Shown: positions 1 through 13,100 of the stretch, in pieces
How the letters are laid out: every line of letters begins with the position of its first letter
Numbering within the stretch: position 1 is the first letter of the stretch
Assembly: GCA_916613615.1 (NCBI GenBank)
Contig: OU744731.1
Coordinates: 17,578,328-17,642,327 of the forward strand
DNA: 64,000 bases
Source of the DNA: Steromphala cineraria
Taxonomy: Eukaryota > Mollusca > Gastropoda > Trochida > Trochidae
Direction: 5' to 3'
Program-made: the position numbers and the translations under genes
Notes under the pieces: generated by a model
Seen by the model: only the letters and a program-made list of their open reading frames with translations
Told to the model about the DNA's origin: nothing
The model's database searches: none

Positions 1-1135
1 ACACTTCAATTACGACTTTTGTTGGCAACCGGATTCCATGAAAAAGCCAAAAAGAAATTCAAAGACATCAAGGATGTAATCATAAAACTTAAAACAAATG
101 AAATCATTTTCATAGGCCAAGTCAATGTTGTGAACTCTTGTAAAATGGAAATGTATGTAGAAGTCAATACATTTTGTAGCAGAGATGTTGTGGAAATGTC
201 AAAATCAAGATTAAACTTTCTAGACCAGAAGGACGTCCGGGAATTCATTGTTAGCAAGATGAAGGCAAAGAACATCTATGGAGTATGGGAGAGTGAAGTG
301 GAAAAGTTGCTCATCCTAACCCCTACTGAAGAGAATGCAGAGGCAGTTATCGATCTCCTAAATGAGCATGTTCGTGAACACACAGAGCGTCTGAGTCCAG
401 AAAGCTTTTATTTGTTGGAATCTGAGAAATGGACACATCTTCTTCAAACTCTTACTTCTGATTATGGCAATCTTGCTTCGATCAGGTCAGATCGAAATCG
501 CAATATAATCATTGTTGCCACTGCGCCGATCATTGATAGCATAAAGGTCAAGATCCAGACGTTCATTTCCGAGAACTCTGTATACAATAGAATCATCACA
601 TTCCCGAAACCCGTTTACAGGTTTATGATGATGCATGTTGAAGTTGAGATTCAAAGAATATCAAGCGAGATCAGCAACCACAAAGGAAAGATAGAAATGA
701 AAAAAGACTCACCAGTGATCATTGTTTATGGTTGCAAGGAAGGTTTGGATGATGCTGTTCATAGACTGAAGATGCTTGGAGAGGGGATAACCCAAGAGAA
801 ACACACACTACAAAAAGACGGGATCGGGAAGTACATCCACAATCCTAGAATCAAAAACATCATCAGCGAGACTGAGAAGGCTGGGCGATGTGTGGTGGAG
901 CTCATGTATGACATGTCAGAGGAAATCAAGATAGAAGGGGGAGTACCTGAACAGTCCAAGAGTCAACCTACTCTTCAAGGAACAGTTCAGTATGCAAGGT
1001 GTGATATCGAATCATCCAGAAGAATTGAGGTACTGATGGCAGACATGACAACCATGAACGTAGATGTAATAGTAAATGCTGCCAACAACCGACTTGACCA
1101 TGTAGGGGGGTTGGCAAGAGCTATTTCAAAACAAG
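1..1135 (+). other. PARP14-like exon: N-terminal KH-like region plus start of macro domain 1
   Basis: One long open exon reading from base 1. About 335 residues of alternating beta/alpha segments precede the macro domain, with patches such as IIIVATAPIIDSIKVKI and VIIVYGCKEGLDDAV. This resembles the divergent KH-like repeats of PARP14/PARP10-type proteins. The last 40 residues begin macro domain 1, with the ADP-ribose-binding VDVIVNAANN motif and the glycine-rich turn HVGGLARAI. The donor is caag|gtcagt at 1136, phase 1. The KH assignment is by family analogy; I see no classical GXXG loop I would trust. Confidence 0.75.
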
Positions 1136-4100
1136 GTCAGTGACTCTTTGGTATTGTAATAAAACACTTTCTTATGGACAGCCATCTCAACATCTCTTAA
1201 TTCTTTCTTTCATGAAGTCAAATTTTTGTACCCAAGTTAGATTTTAAATGAAATGAGGTTGTTGATGCAGGTGGTCCGAGCATCCAAAAAGAGAGTGACG
1301 ATTACACAAAAAAACACAAGAACCTGCGAGCTGGGGACGCTGTCATGACGGGGGCTGGTCGATTGCCATGTAAAAAGGTTATACATGCGGTGGGTCCTTA
1401 TTGGACTGGAGGAAAACAGAAGGAGGAGAGGGATCTTAAGGAAGCCATAAGAGAAAGCCTGGAGAGGGCCGAGGAGGGAAAGTTCACATCCATTGTCTTT
1501 CCTGCTCTCAGCACTGGCATCTTCAGATACCCTGTTGACCTTGCTACAAGGTACAGATATTATCTTCCTCACTTCCATGTGTCCACTGTTATTTAATTTG
1601 TATTATGCAAAAATAATTTAGGACGAAGCTTGCAGTTTATCATTATAAAGCATTAACAATAACGGAACCATAGACAAAATGTTTATTTTTACTTTCGCGT
1701 AGATTCACACCAGTAAGGAAATGATGTAAAGACATCATGACACATTTTGAAACCTTCCGTTAGATGACATTGATACTATTTCAAAGTCACAGCAGAGCAT
1801 GGGTATTTTCGGGAATGTCAAGGTTACAAAAAAATTGGGGACCATTAACTTAATTTTCCGAAAAAATATCAGGAAATGTTCAGAGGATTTCTATTTAAAA
1901 AAAACTTATTTTGAAGGTCACAATATGTTTCAATGTTAAGCAAATCCACCTAATGTTATCAAAGAAAATGACTTGATTATGTTGCTAAACTTAAAAATTA
2001 GCTATGCCCTTTACTTCCATGTTTTTTTAAGTTTTAAGCGATATGCTTTTACAGGGAATTATAGCTCCTTTTGTATAATATAGATAAATACACAAATATT
2101 ATAGTTTCCCAATCTTTTAGGTTCTCTTTATCAGATAATTTAATAAGGCATTGCCATTTAATCTTTACTCATTTATTTCCAGACATATCGTTCAAGCAAT
2201 CAATTCGTACTTCCGCGATGTAAAAGGAAGCACACTGAGAGTTGTCTACCTTGTTGACGTAGGAGAAAGAGCTGTGGAGGAGTTTGTAACAGCACTGAAA
2301 GACGTGTACTACGACCAAACCGTCATCACCCCAAGCACTTCAGTTTCAACTACGAACACTTCAGTTTCAACTACGGGACGTGCTAATCGTAAGATCTTAA
2401 TACTTTGTTATGATCATTGTTATGTTGGTGTTGTTCCTCACTTATCAAGTGCATGCCGAGCACGCCGAGCACAGAAAATAACAAGAAAAGCCTTTTAAAA
2501 GGCGAGCTTTGGGGCACCCGGTTATGTATCACTAATTATCTTCAGTCCAATAGAACCAGGGGATTTAGGTTAGGGAGGACTGGGACGGGGACTTTTACTT
2601 GAATAAATTGTTCCAATCGGAGACGCATGTTCATTGCTCTTTGTTTTGATAGTTATCAGTACACTATGTACATATAGTAAAACATCTCGTTCGTTCCGCT
2701 TAAATTTCAACAATGATAGATAACGTCTCCCATCTCAATTATGATATAAGTTTTTAAACATTAATACGGTAATTCAAATTTATGTTGCTTTAAAAGATAG
2801 CTGATGGTGAGTTTGATACAAGAGCCTGTGATTACCTAGAAGATAAATAGTTGCGCTAGTAAACTTTTGGGGATCCATTGCTTTCCAATAGGCCTACCCG
2901 CAAATTAATTTTAAACCCGTCGAATTTCCCATGCATGTTTCAAGAATAATTTTACTTAATCGAGTGTTGATCAAATTACAGCCGAAAGTTGCTGATAAAT
3001 TTAGAAATGATCTCAGCAACAAGTTCATAATTTTAATTATGTTATAGGATGACATATAAAGAATATATTATCATACTTTAGGCTCTATGTCGATACTTTC
3101 TTTGAAAGACACCTTTAATCGTAAATAAATCATCTAAACCGTTATGTTTTGAAACATGAAATTTGAAAATGGCCTGTTTAGTACAATTTGTTCCGTGAAA
3201 CGATGAGATGCATTGAGTGAACAATCAGTCATTGACAAGGCGGGACAGCGCTCGCGTTATAGTGAAAAAAATTGAAGGAACCGAATTCCTAGTTGATACA
3301 AAAATGGAATGTCGTTTCCGAATGTGGAATGCAAAAAATACACCGAATAACTACAAAACAACTCACATGCATATGCAAAATTGATATTTATCAAGGGTGT
3401 AAACGCTCATCCATATATTTTTGAAAATTTACGATATATTTTACATCACAACATTATTATAATAATCAGTTTCCAAATTAAAGCTTGCCAATTATTTCGT
3501 ACCACCCACATGGTCACGTGGGTATAAATTTGCTAAAGCTCTGTCAATTGGTCGTCGAAATACCAGGATATGCTTAAAACAAATATCATTGGCTGACACT
3601 TCTCTTTGAAGTTTCCAAGAGTAATATAGAGAGAAACTTCTGCCATTAGTTTTCAATATCAAATGTTACATAACTTTGGGGTCTCTGGACCCCAAAGCAA
3701 TAAGTATGATTTGGTTATTTTACTGTTAACGATGTTGATTGATAGTTTAGCTCAATAAGGAAGGTCATTTTTATGGATTATCAACTTCTTTATTCTGTAA
3801 TTGACATCAACATTAGACTTTCAATAAGAAAGAAGTTGATTATCCATAATAATAATCTTCCTTATTGATCTTCATGCCAACTTCTAGAATGCCATTCAAG
3901 TTATTATAGCTCTTTAACAACGAATAAAAAAATCTTATATTTATCAGATCATTACAAGATAGATTATATCTTTTTTGAGTTTTGTTTATCTTTCATGAAA
4001 ATATCTTTTCGTTTTCAGTTGCATTAACATTTTTTTATTTATCTATGCAGGTCAATTTACTGAACCGACAAGAGGTGACACGAATGAAGGATCTATAGAA

Positions 4101-7100
4101 GTTGTGTTAGTCCAAGGACAAATTGCAAATCAATCTGTAAGTATCTAATTGTTGATCAAGTTAATAGATTTTCAAATTATTTATTAAGGTCGGAGCTGCT
4201 ATTATTTTTTGTGCAGCAGCCGCACATGTTCTATTGGCCAAAACCTCATATTTAAGTGTTCTTGTAACGTGCACAAATCAAGGCACTTAGCAAATTCTCT
4301 AGGCGCTACTAACGTTAACTGGGCACAACTGGGATGTACTTCATACTACTTTTTGTTCGAGGGAATTATTTTGAAATTAAAGATAAAGGACAAATGTAAC
4401 AAGTTACAATACCCTAAAAACTCCAAAAAATATAACTTGCAAAGCTCTCATGTGGTACATATGGCAAAGTTTATTAGCAGCCCCGTCTAAGGACGGGGCT
4501 GCTATCAGTTTTTGTGAAGTTTCCATCGCCGCCGCCGCACTCGTACTACTAGCTATAACTTTTTTTCACTAAGCTTTCCAGAACTCTAATTCATACCTTA
4601 CTACTCATACCTGGGGGGAACGATTTTGACACGTTCACTTTCAAGGTCAAAGGTCAAGGTCACGAGATACTTATTCACTCTAAGAATTCCTTGTAAACGC
4701 GATAACTTGAAAAGTTTTTGTGTTAGGAAGCTCTAACTTGGTATATATCATCCTTGGAAAAGTAAAAAATTTTGAAAAGGTTTTGGCTACAATCCGTCAA
4801 AGGTCAAGGTCACAGCAAGGTCATGACGTAAGCATGTTTTAGCGAAAATGCTTTATTTTAACTATGAACACTTTTAATCAATACATGATTGTTATACTCA
4901 ATAAAAAGTGTTCAATGATTGTGTGACCTTGAAGGTCAAAGGTCAAGGTCATGAGATATGAGTTATTACAAAATGCACTAAATTTGGGTATAACTTTATC
5001 CCATTTAGCTTTTCATAACTCATGAACATGTCTAAATGTTAATACTTCCAGGGAATCATTATGACATGTTCACTTTCAAGTTCAAAGGTCAAGGTCACGA
5101 GTTATAAAATCACCGCAAAATTCTTTGTAAACATGGTAACTTGAAAAGTTTTTGTGCTATGAAGCTCTAACTTGGTATATATCATCCTTGGAAAAGTAAA
5201 AAAATTTGAAAAGGTTTCGGCTACAATCCTTCAAAGGTCAAGATCACAGCAAGGTCATGACTTAAGCATGGTTTAGCGAAAATGCTTAATTTTAACTATG
5301 ATCACTTTTAATCAATACATGATTGTTATACTCAATAAAAAGTGTTCAATTATTGTGTGACCTTGAAGGTCAAAGGTCAAGGTCATGAGATATGAGTTAT
5401 TGCAATTCCTTGTAAACACAATAACTTTAAAAGTTTTTGTGCTATGAAGTTTAGATTTTGTATATATTATCTCTTGAGAAGTACAAAATTTTCAAAAAGT
5501 TTTGGGTACGAACTGTCGAAGGTCAAGGTCACAGCAAGGTCAACATATATGGAGAAAATGGATTAATTTAATTTTTAACACTTTATTTCATTGCAATAAT
5601 GTTATACTCAATGAAATGTGTTCATTGATTATGTGACCTTGAGTGTCAAAGGTCAAGGTCACGAGAAAATTCCCAATTTGGTGAGGCCTGTAAAAGGCGG
5701 AACAGGGTAAGGCGAAACCCCAAGTTCAGGGGCTGCTCTGCTTTTGCGGTATCCCGCAAACGCTAGTCTAGTTTAATTTGAATTTGTAAATTTAAAAAGG
5801 TTTGGCTACAAATTTATTATCCATGGTTGGCATTCCCCTTTCCTAAGAAACACTATCATTAATTGTTTGGCCTTGAAGGTCACTATATAAGTGGTTTTGA
5901 CATGTTCACATTGAAGGTCAAACAAGGTCACGACTTCTGAAATGTATGTTATGGTATATTTCTGACAATGTGATTTTATGTGACAATGGAGAATACAAAA
6001 CGGGATAAAGCGAAACATTTAATTTTGGGGTTGCTCTGATTTTGCATTGTGACCATGAAGAAGGCATTACAGGGGAATGCGAAACCCTCATGTTTTGGTG
6101 TTGCTCTGCTTTTGCGGTGTCCAACACATCCTAATCTTCTTCCTACATAACATGTTATGATTCCAATCAGGTGGTCGCATCGGTGTCCAACACATCCTAA
6201 TCTTCTTCCTACATAACATGTTATGATTCCAATCAGGTGGACGTCATCGGTGTCCAACACATCCTAATCTTCTTCCTACATAACATGTTATGATTCCAAT
6301 CAGGTGGACGTCATCGTCAACTCGACATCCAACAACTTGGACCTCACTCATGGAACTGTTTCTAAGACTATTTTAAAAGTTGGAGGGACAACACTACAAA
6401 AAGAACTGAGAAAGAATTACCCACGTGGCATAAAATCTGGAGACATTGCAATCACTTCAGGTGGAAACCTGAACTGTAAAGCTGTCTACCATACGTGTCT
6501 CAGCAACTGGGGCGATGGCCAGGAAGAGGTCTGTGTTTGTGTGTTCTGTGATAATATGTTTAGCTTTAATCGGTGTCAGAATACCGTGTATGATTTTATA
6601 TCTTTAAAATATCTCACAATGGTATCACAAATGCTAAATATTACCTTCTTGTCACGCAAATCGAACAAAACCCTAAGATGAACACAGGAACAGTATTTGT
6701 TACCAATAAATAAAAAAAATTGGATCGTAAAACTTATGATACTTTACGTCAACGTTCAGAAGTTTTCTGTTAAATTTCATATTTCCTGTGACCAGGTGTT
6801 GCATCATGTTATCCAATGATATCTCCTAAATAAAACAACGGCAACTTAGTGATTTTTCACAGTATATGGTTGGGGCTAAAAACATATTAATTCGCTGATA
6901 CCGGGGCAACATTCTCGAATTTTTTTAAAAATGTAAAAGGATTACCCCGACAACTCTTTTGAAATTTCTTGATTTTCCAAAGAAAACTAAAAAATCCCAT
7001 AGTTAGGCTACCTCTCTAGATGCTCCATTATATAATTTTTTGATGTATGTACACTGTCTTCAACCAAGTTTACTCAACTTGATTACGTTATGTTATTATA

Positions 7101-10100
7101 TGCAAAGCAGTGAGAGACTGAGATTTCTCAGTTATAGAAAAGTGTTCTCGCCACTGAGTGTGATATCACTTTTTCAGGTCAGTGAAAATATCACAGCGGG
7201 GATGACGTCATGTGTCAACGCGACGTCATCGCCATCGCTAAGTTACGATCAACAATGGTATGACGTCGCTATTAAACTTTTGAATCAAGACCTTTGGACA
7301 TAAATTACCACATTTTCGACCAGAGAGGCATGTAATAAACAGAATATCTTTTGTTTTGATTGTGATATCACTTATCTCTCATCTCGTGATTTGGTAAAGC
7401 CTATATTTGCACTCATGGCTGCGCAGCTCGTGAAAATACTGGCTCTACCCCGTCAGTCGATGAGAGATAAGTGATATCACACTCTAAACAAAAGATATCC
7501 TCTATGACATCAATGTCTAAATTTCTCTTCCTTCATGCAGGTGTTGCAGCAGCTGGTTTCAGACTGCCTCGAGACGGCCTCCAACTCTGGGTACTTATCG
7601 ATAGCGTTCCCAGCTCTTGGTACTGGAGTGTTAGGCTTCCCCCGGGACATCGTGGCCAGAACCTTGTATTCAATGGTAGACAAGTTTAACAGCAGGAACA
7701 TGTCACTCATTGAGGTCCGCTTTGTCGTATATCACGGTGATAAACCAACTGTTAAGGTAATTTTCCATTCCTTGTGTCATGACTTTATATCTCTAATTTA
7801 TAGTTTGTTTGTATTAAGATATTGTCCAAACGAAACGCTACATAACACATCACAAGTTAAATCAATTTACTGATGATTGGTACAACAGAAAAGGGTAACA
7901 TAATGTCTCCAGGAGCCAATTTACGTTGATGTTGAATTTTGAAACTTTAACCTTTAGTATTTGCGTAAAAAAGGTCTTTGAATCGCGTCTATTTGAAAAC
8001 TAAGCGAAATCAGGGATAGGTCGTATTGGAATAGGTGTTGGGTCAACATTTGTCACGTGATTTGCCTCTGTTGGGAGAGAATGATCGTCGCAAAAACGTT
8101 TTTTATGGATATTCTTGTTACAGAATCGGAAGTGTGCTTTATGATTTTCGATTCTTGGACAAATTTGTGTAAACCCCTCGGCTTCGCTGTGGTAATGCAA
8201 TAAACCAGTTGTTTCTTATTAGTCATATGACACAGTACCCCAAGGTCACAATGTAATAGGTCATATCATTCCAACTGCTTAAAGCTTTGGGGTTTATACA
8301 GGCTTTCCAGGAAGAAGATGACTTCATGAAGTCTGGAGGAAGTACAAGAGCAGTGACATACAAGCCTACAGTAGCTCCTAAACCTAAACGAAGATCAATA
8401 TTCCTTGAAGCATCTCGGGACGGTAAGGTGTTGCATGTTATTACAACGACCATAATAATCTTACTTTTCTGCAAAGTAAAGAATGGTATACATGTATTAC
8501 TTAGGGACAAGGGAAACAAGCGCCATTCTATAATCAAGCATGATACATATAACTATCCACTGGTGTTACACAAATGATCAAAGCTAAAATCAAAGATTCA
8601 AGCCTACAGGTTCAACATACTTTAAGAGCTGAGACAATTGTGAAGGTTATTTGGTCTATCAATAAAATAATTTTTATTAATCTGTAATTATTTACTCATT
8701 CTTATATACCGTTACGGGTTGATTAGGATGGATTCAATTTACATTAAAATGAAACAATAGTTCAAAATTAAGTATTTAGATACGTCTGAGGATAATATTA
8801 TTATTTTGATAAGATATGCTGTTAGCTATGTTCTTACAGTATTAATAAATGAGACTTTTTTATTTCCATACAAAAGGAGAACATGGGTATGATGGAAGGG
8901 GAAAATTGTTCACAGTTGACGTGAAAGAGGGCGAAATAAACAAGGAAAAGGTAAGGTCAAAGAAGTTGACGTCTCAATCTTTATCAATGGTAAGATTTTA
9001 GCGAGAACTATCGATTATTGCTGAAAGGTGTTTTTGTCCCAATACATTTTTTTGGGAATGATATGTTGTTACCAGTTGTCAATGACTAATTCATTAAGCT
9101 GTAAGTAGTTTCCTGCTTAGTCTATGACTATGATATTGCATATACACATTTGATATTCAAACCTATAATTTCTTTTTAAAACAAATCTTCATTAAAGAAG
9201 AACTCATGGCTGCAAGCTAGCTCCACTCACAGGAATGTGGAACAAAGGATTGGTTAAGTCAAAGTATGAAAAACGTCCCCTTGGAAACACCGGGCAGCCA
9301 GGCAATGGTTCTTCCTCTACCAGTCGCATAGCTTAGGCGTGATCATAACAAAATTTCAATCGAGAGTTGTATGGTACTGATAGGGATGATATCAATTAAA
9401 TGATCGCACGTGTAAGGATAGTCTAACCATTCGACTCTCGAAATTTGAAAGCAAATGATAAATACAATGAAAAGGAGACTGACATTTCTTCATTTTCATT
9501 TTCCTAAAATTCATCTCTCTAGTCGGATCATACATTTGCTAAGGTTTTTATTTTATTTAAGGGTCTTGTTGAGTCCATACAGATTAGTGAAAGGATATAA
9601 CCAACTTATAAAGGTTGGAACACATTGCGTTTAGAGATGGCATCAGAATCACGGATCCTTCTTCTGAACTTGAATTAGTGATCACTTAGGGGACTGTCGT
9701 ACTCATTGTGTGTTTTAAATGTGCCATATGTTTTTGTCGTCAGGATAGTGTACTGAACCTATTTAACAGGATTTCTTCTTAGTAATTATAATAAATACAT
9801 TTCAATCATAACATGAACGACATAAATACATAGCATGTAAGAGTTCTTGTGTGCACTGACGCACAACAGTCCAGAAAAAAACACTGATACCTTTTCTGTC
9901 TTCCTTACAGGCTGATGTGCTTGTCAACTCAACTTCTGCCCAACTCAACCTGTCCAACGGGGGCGTGTCCAAAGCCTTGCTTGCGACAGGCGGGACTGGC
10001 CTGCAGGATGAGCTCAACAAGAAATACCCTCATGGGATCAAGCCCTTTGAGTTGGCAGTCACTTCCGGTGGCAAATTGCTGTGCACAGAGGTCTACCACA

Positions 10101-13100
10101 CGTGTCTATCCAGCTATGCCGGGCCGGACAGCACAAGTGTATGTGTCGCTTTATCCTTATTTTGGTTTTCTTTTAATAAAATTAACATTAATAACTTATT
10201 ACACATACTTATACTTTATATTTGAGAGGTAGTGTCATTCCTTTGTTTCTATGATGAAATATATGATTTCATAATAACAAATATCGTTAAGACTAAAATA
10301 AATCTCCATTTAACTCACCTTCTCTGAAAATAAAACATTTCCTTGACTTCTTTCTACTTCAAAGAGATAGTAATGAGTAATAAGGCCAGACTTGACAAAT
10401 GACTTTCGGTGGTGAACGGTAGGTGTATGTTATACATGTAAGCATAGTTAAAATGAATAATTTGGCAGTACTTCAACCAGTATATGAGCAATATATGTGA
10501 ATACACTTAACGACTATCTATATATATCGTCGTAAGAACGAAGTGCTTTAATGTGCTATTCATCATTATGACATTTCAGGAACTGAAGTCCTTGGTGTTG
10601 AGGTGTCTGCAAAGAGCATCAGATGCCGGCCGCACATCCATATCTTTCCCAGCTCTGGGTACTGGCAACCTAGGCTATCCCACACCTGTTGTTGCAGAAA
10701 CCATGCTCAAGGCCATGGAGGAATTCCAGAATGTGAACAAGTCACTTCAGAAAGTTACAGTCGTTATATTTCACAGGGATACAGAGATCAGTGCTGTAAG
10801 TCTGTCTTCAGTTCATTTGAAACAAAAGAGAAAGTCCTTATGCAGCAATATATCGATCATTTACCATTTATCTTATATTTCAATCTAGATGTACTCAGTC
10901 CATAATATGTTTACAATGTACAAAATGTAAGTCATCATACACCCTGATGATGATACCAATCCATAACTGTATTGTGGAAAGATGAAGCAAATATATTCAA
11001 TTGACGACCAACCCAGTCTACAAAAGTAAAGAAATCACTCACATTTTAGAATTTAAAGCATCTTCTGGACTACATTGTATTACAATGTACATGAATTGTT
11101 CACAAGATGGTTTACTTCTGAGACTAAATGTTAGACAATTTTCTTTATGAGATACAATTAAGCTTTTTTCATATATGGAAATGGTTGTCATTTTCCCAAT
11201 GTTTCCCAAACATTTTTCCAATTCCCATTACAGTAAAAATGTTTGTTACTGGAAGCTATTTGCTCCAATCTGGAAGACAACATCTATTCATCTTAGTTGT
11301 GAAAAATATGTTTTTCTGTCCAAATCTTCATGGTTATGGCGTGGTCTTTCATTTTGACCAAGTTTTTATGTTGTTAAAGAAACATTCTGATTAAACCTCA
11401 TGTTTTGTTGACTTGTTCAAACATTTTCAGGCATTTAGAGAAGCAAAAGAGAAAGGAACAGTGTCAAGCATAACCTCCAGATATCCTCCTAGACGAATCC
11501 AAGATGATTGTATGTATCAGAAATTTGAATTATCACATGTTTTCCTTAAATGGCTGCTATTTAAACCATTATCCTAGAATAACAGTATATATAATGTGTC
11601 AGTTCTTACTGAATTGAAAAGAAGTCTTTTAATCAGCAGCTACCTATTTTCAATTAATGAAATATGAATGTTATTTTGCTGTTTATTGTAGTGTTTTGAC
11701 TAAGTGAAATAAAAATTTTTAGCTGATGTCATGAATACATAGCATGTATAAAGCATATAACTGGTCTGGGACAATTAGAGTGGGACTAATAGAGTGGATC
11801 AGTTAAGAATTGACTTTAAAATTTATTAAGTTCATGGAGGTATAAACTTAAAACCCGCTGTGCAAACTGTGTAAATCCGCGTAGCGTCTACCATATCCTT
11901 CAAAAACAGCATTGCAAGAAAAGTTTGTCCTTGAAAAACTGAAAATCAAAAGAAAAACCGGGGACGTAGCTCAGTGGTAGAGTGCCCGCTCGTCACCCGG
12001 AAGACCGGGGTTCGATTCCAGGTCGCCTCATACCAAAAGACGTTAAAAGGTGGAAGTTGTTGCTGTCTTGCTTGACACTCAGCATTATAAAGGCAGAACA
12101 ACGATTAATTGGCGCTGCACAGTGGCTGCCGGGTGCCATGGGCACAAAACAAATTTCCGATGTACTTGTACTTAAGACAATAAAGTGTTATTATTATTAT
12201 TATTAAAAAGCGGAACAGATGAATCCCCAAGGCAACTTGAACATAAAGTCAAAGAACTCTTTATTTCCGTTCTCAAAATGGATGAGACCATTGTGAAATG
12301 CATGCTTTTTGCCAACACTCACCGCCTCCCACGAAGGGAAACAGACGCCGGAAAACCCGACCCAATTATTGTAAAGTTTGTTAACATACCCGACAGAAAT
12401 TTAGTTTTCACAACGGCCAGAAAATCATTCAAAACTTTGTCAGAGAAAAAAGTAGCTATACACAGTGACCTACCACGTGTCCTGAAGCAGCTGAGAGCAA
12501 AACTGTCGCAGAGAGCCTGGTACCTACGTACTAACAACCAAGTCCAAACTCGGATTTTTGAGAGGGGTACGACAATATCGCTTCAATACAGAAGGAACTC
12601 CGACAACCCATGGAAAAGTATCGGAATTGAAGAGGAAATCTAAACTACATATGAACGTTAACGTGTACGTGACCGTGACTCTGCCTTGGATAATTAATAT
12701 TAAAGACACTAAGCTGTCTTTTAGGTTTTGATTCTCGTTTTAAAAAGGTGGGAAACTCTTTTTTTACAGCTTATAATTGTCTGTTATTTCCATTATAAAG
12801 ATTAGTCTATGTGTGTGAAGTTAAACAATCTTTGTGTTCTATAGATGTACTCTATCGCATTGCCGTAACTAGACGTCGCTAAGCGGAGCTATCGACGTCC
12901 TTGAATTTTAAAATTTACACTTTTTGGCAAGTTCTATTCAGCATTTAATTATTTCTGACTATAATGCTACCAGTATTGTGCGGATTCCGCCGATCTTTCA
13001 CTGAAGATGTGACAACAATTAATTGCGTGACAGACTGACAGTGAAAGCATTTTAGATGTTGACAATCTTTGTTTACTGTGAACTCCACTGCACTGCCACG

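Larger units (their letters stand above)
4051..8422 (+). other. Macro domain 2, four-exon cassette (4051-8422)
   Basis: Exons 4051-4136, 6304-6528, 7541-7756 and 8302-8422, with boundary phases 1-0-0-0-1. Motifs: VDVIVNSTSNNLDL, THGTVSKTI (the usual GG turn reads GT), DIAITSGGNL, YHTCLSNW, and phosphate loop FPALGTGVLGFP. The final exon is a linker starting AFQEEDDF, like the segment after macro domains in PARP14 proteins. The cassette has the same exon layout as macro domain 3, so the two likely arose by tandem exon duplication. Confidence 0.85.

Noticed and set aside
1237..1578. Antisense ORF over PARP exon 2
   Set aside because: A shadow of the coding exon on the other strand, with no family resemblance.
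7040..7303. Extra PARP14 exon between macro 2 exons
   Set aside because: The frame has no macro-like motif, and the flanking exons join directly in phase 0 to give a normal macro domain.
11960..12031. tRNA gene
   Set aside because: A and B boxes are present, but the acceptor stem does not pair and the sequence runs on into a SINE body and ATT tail.
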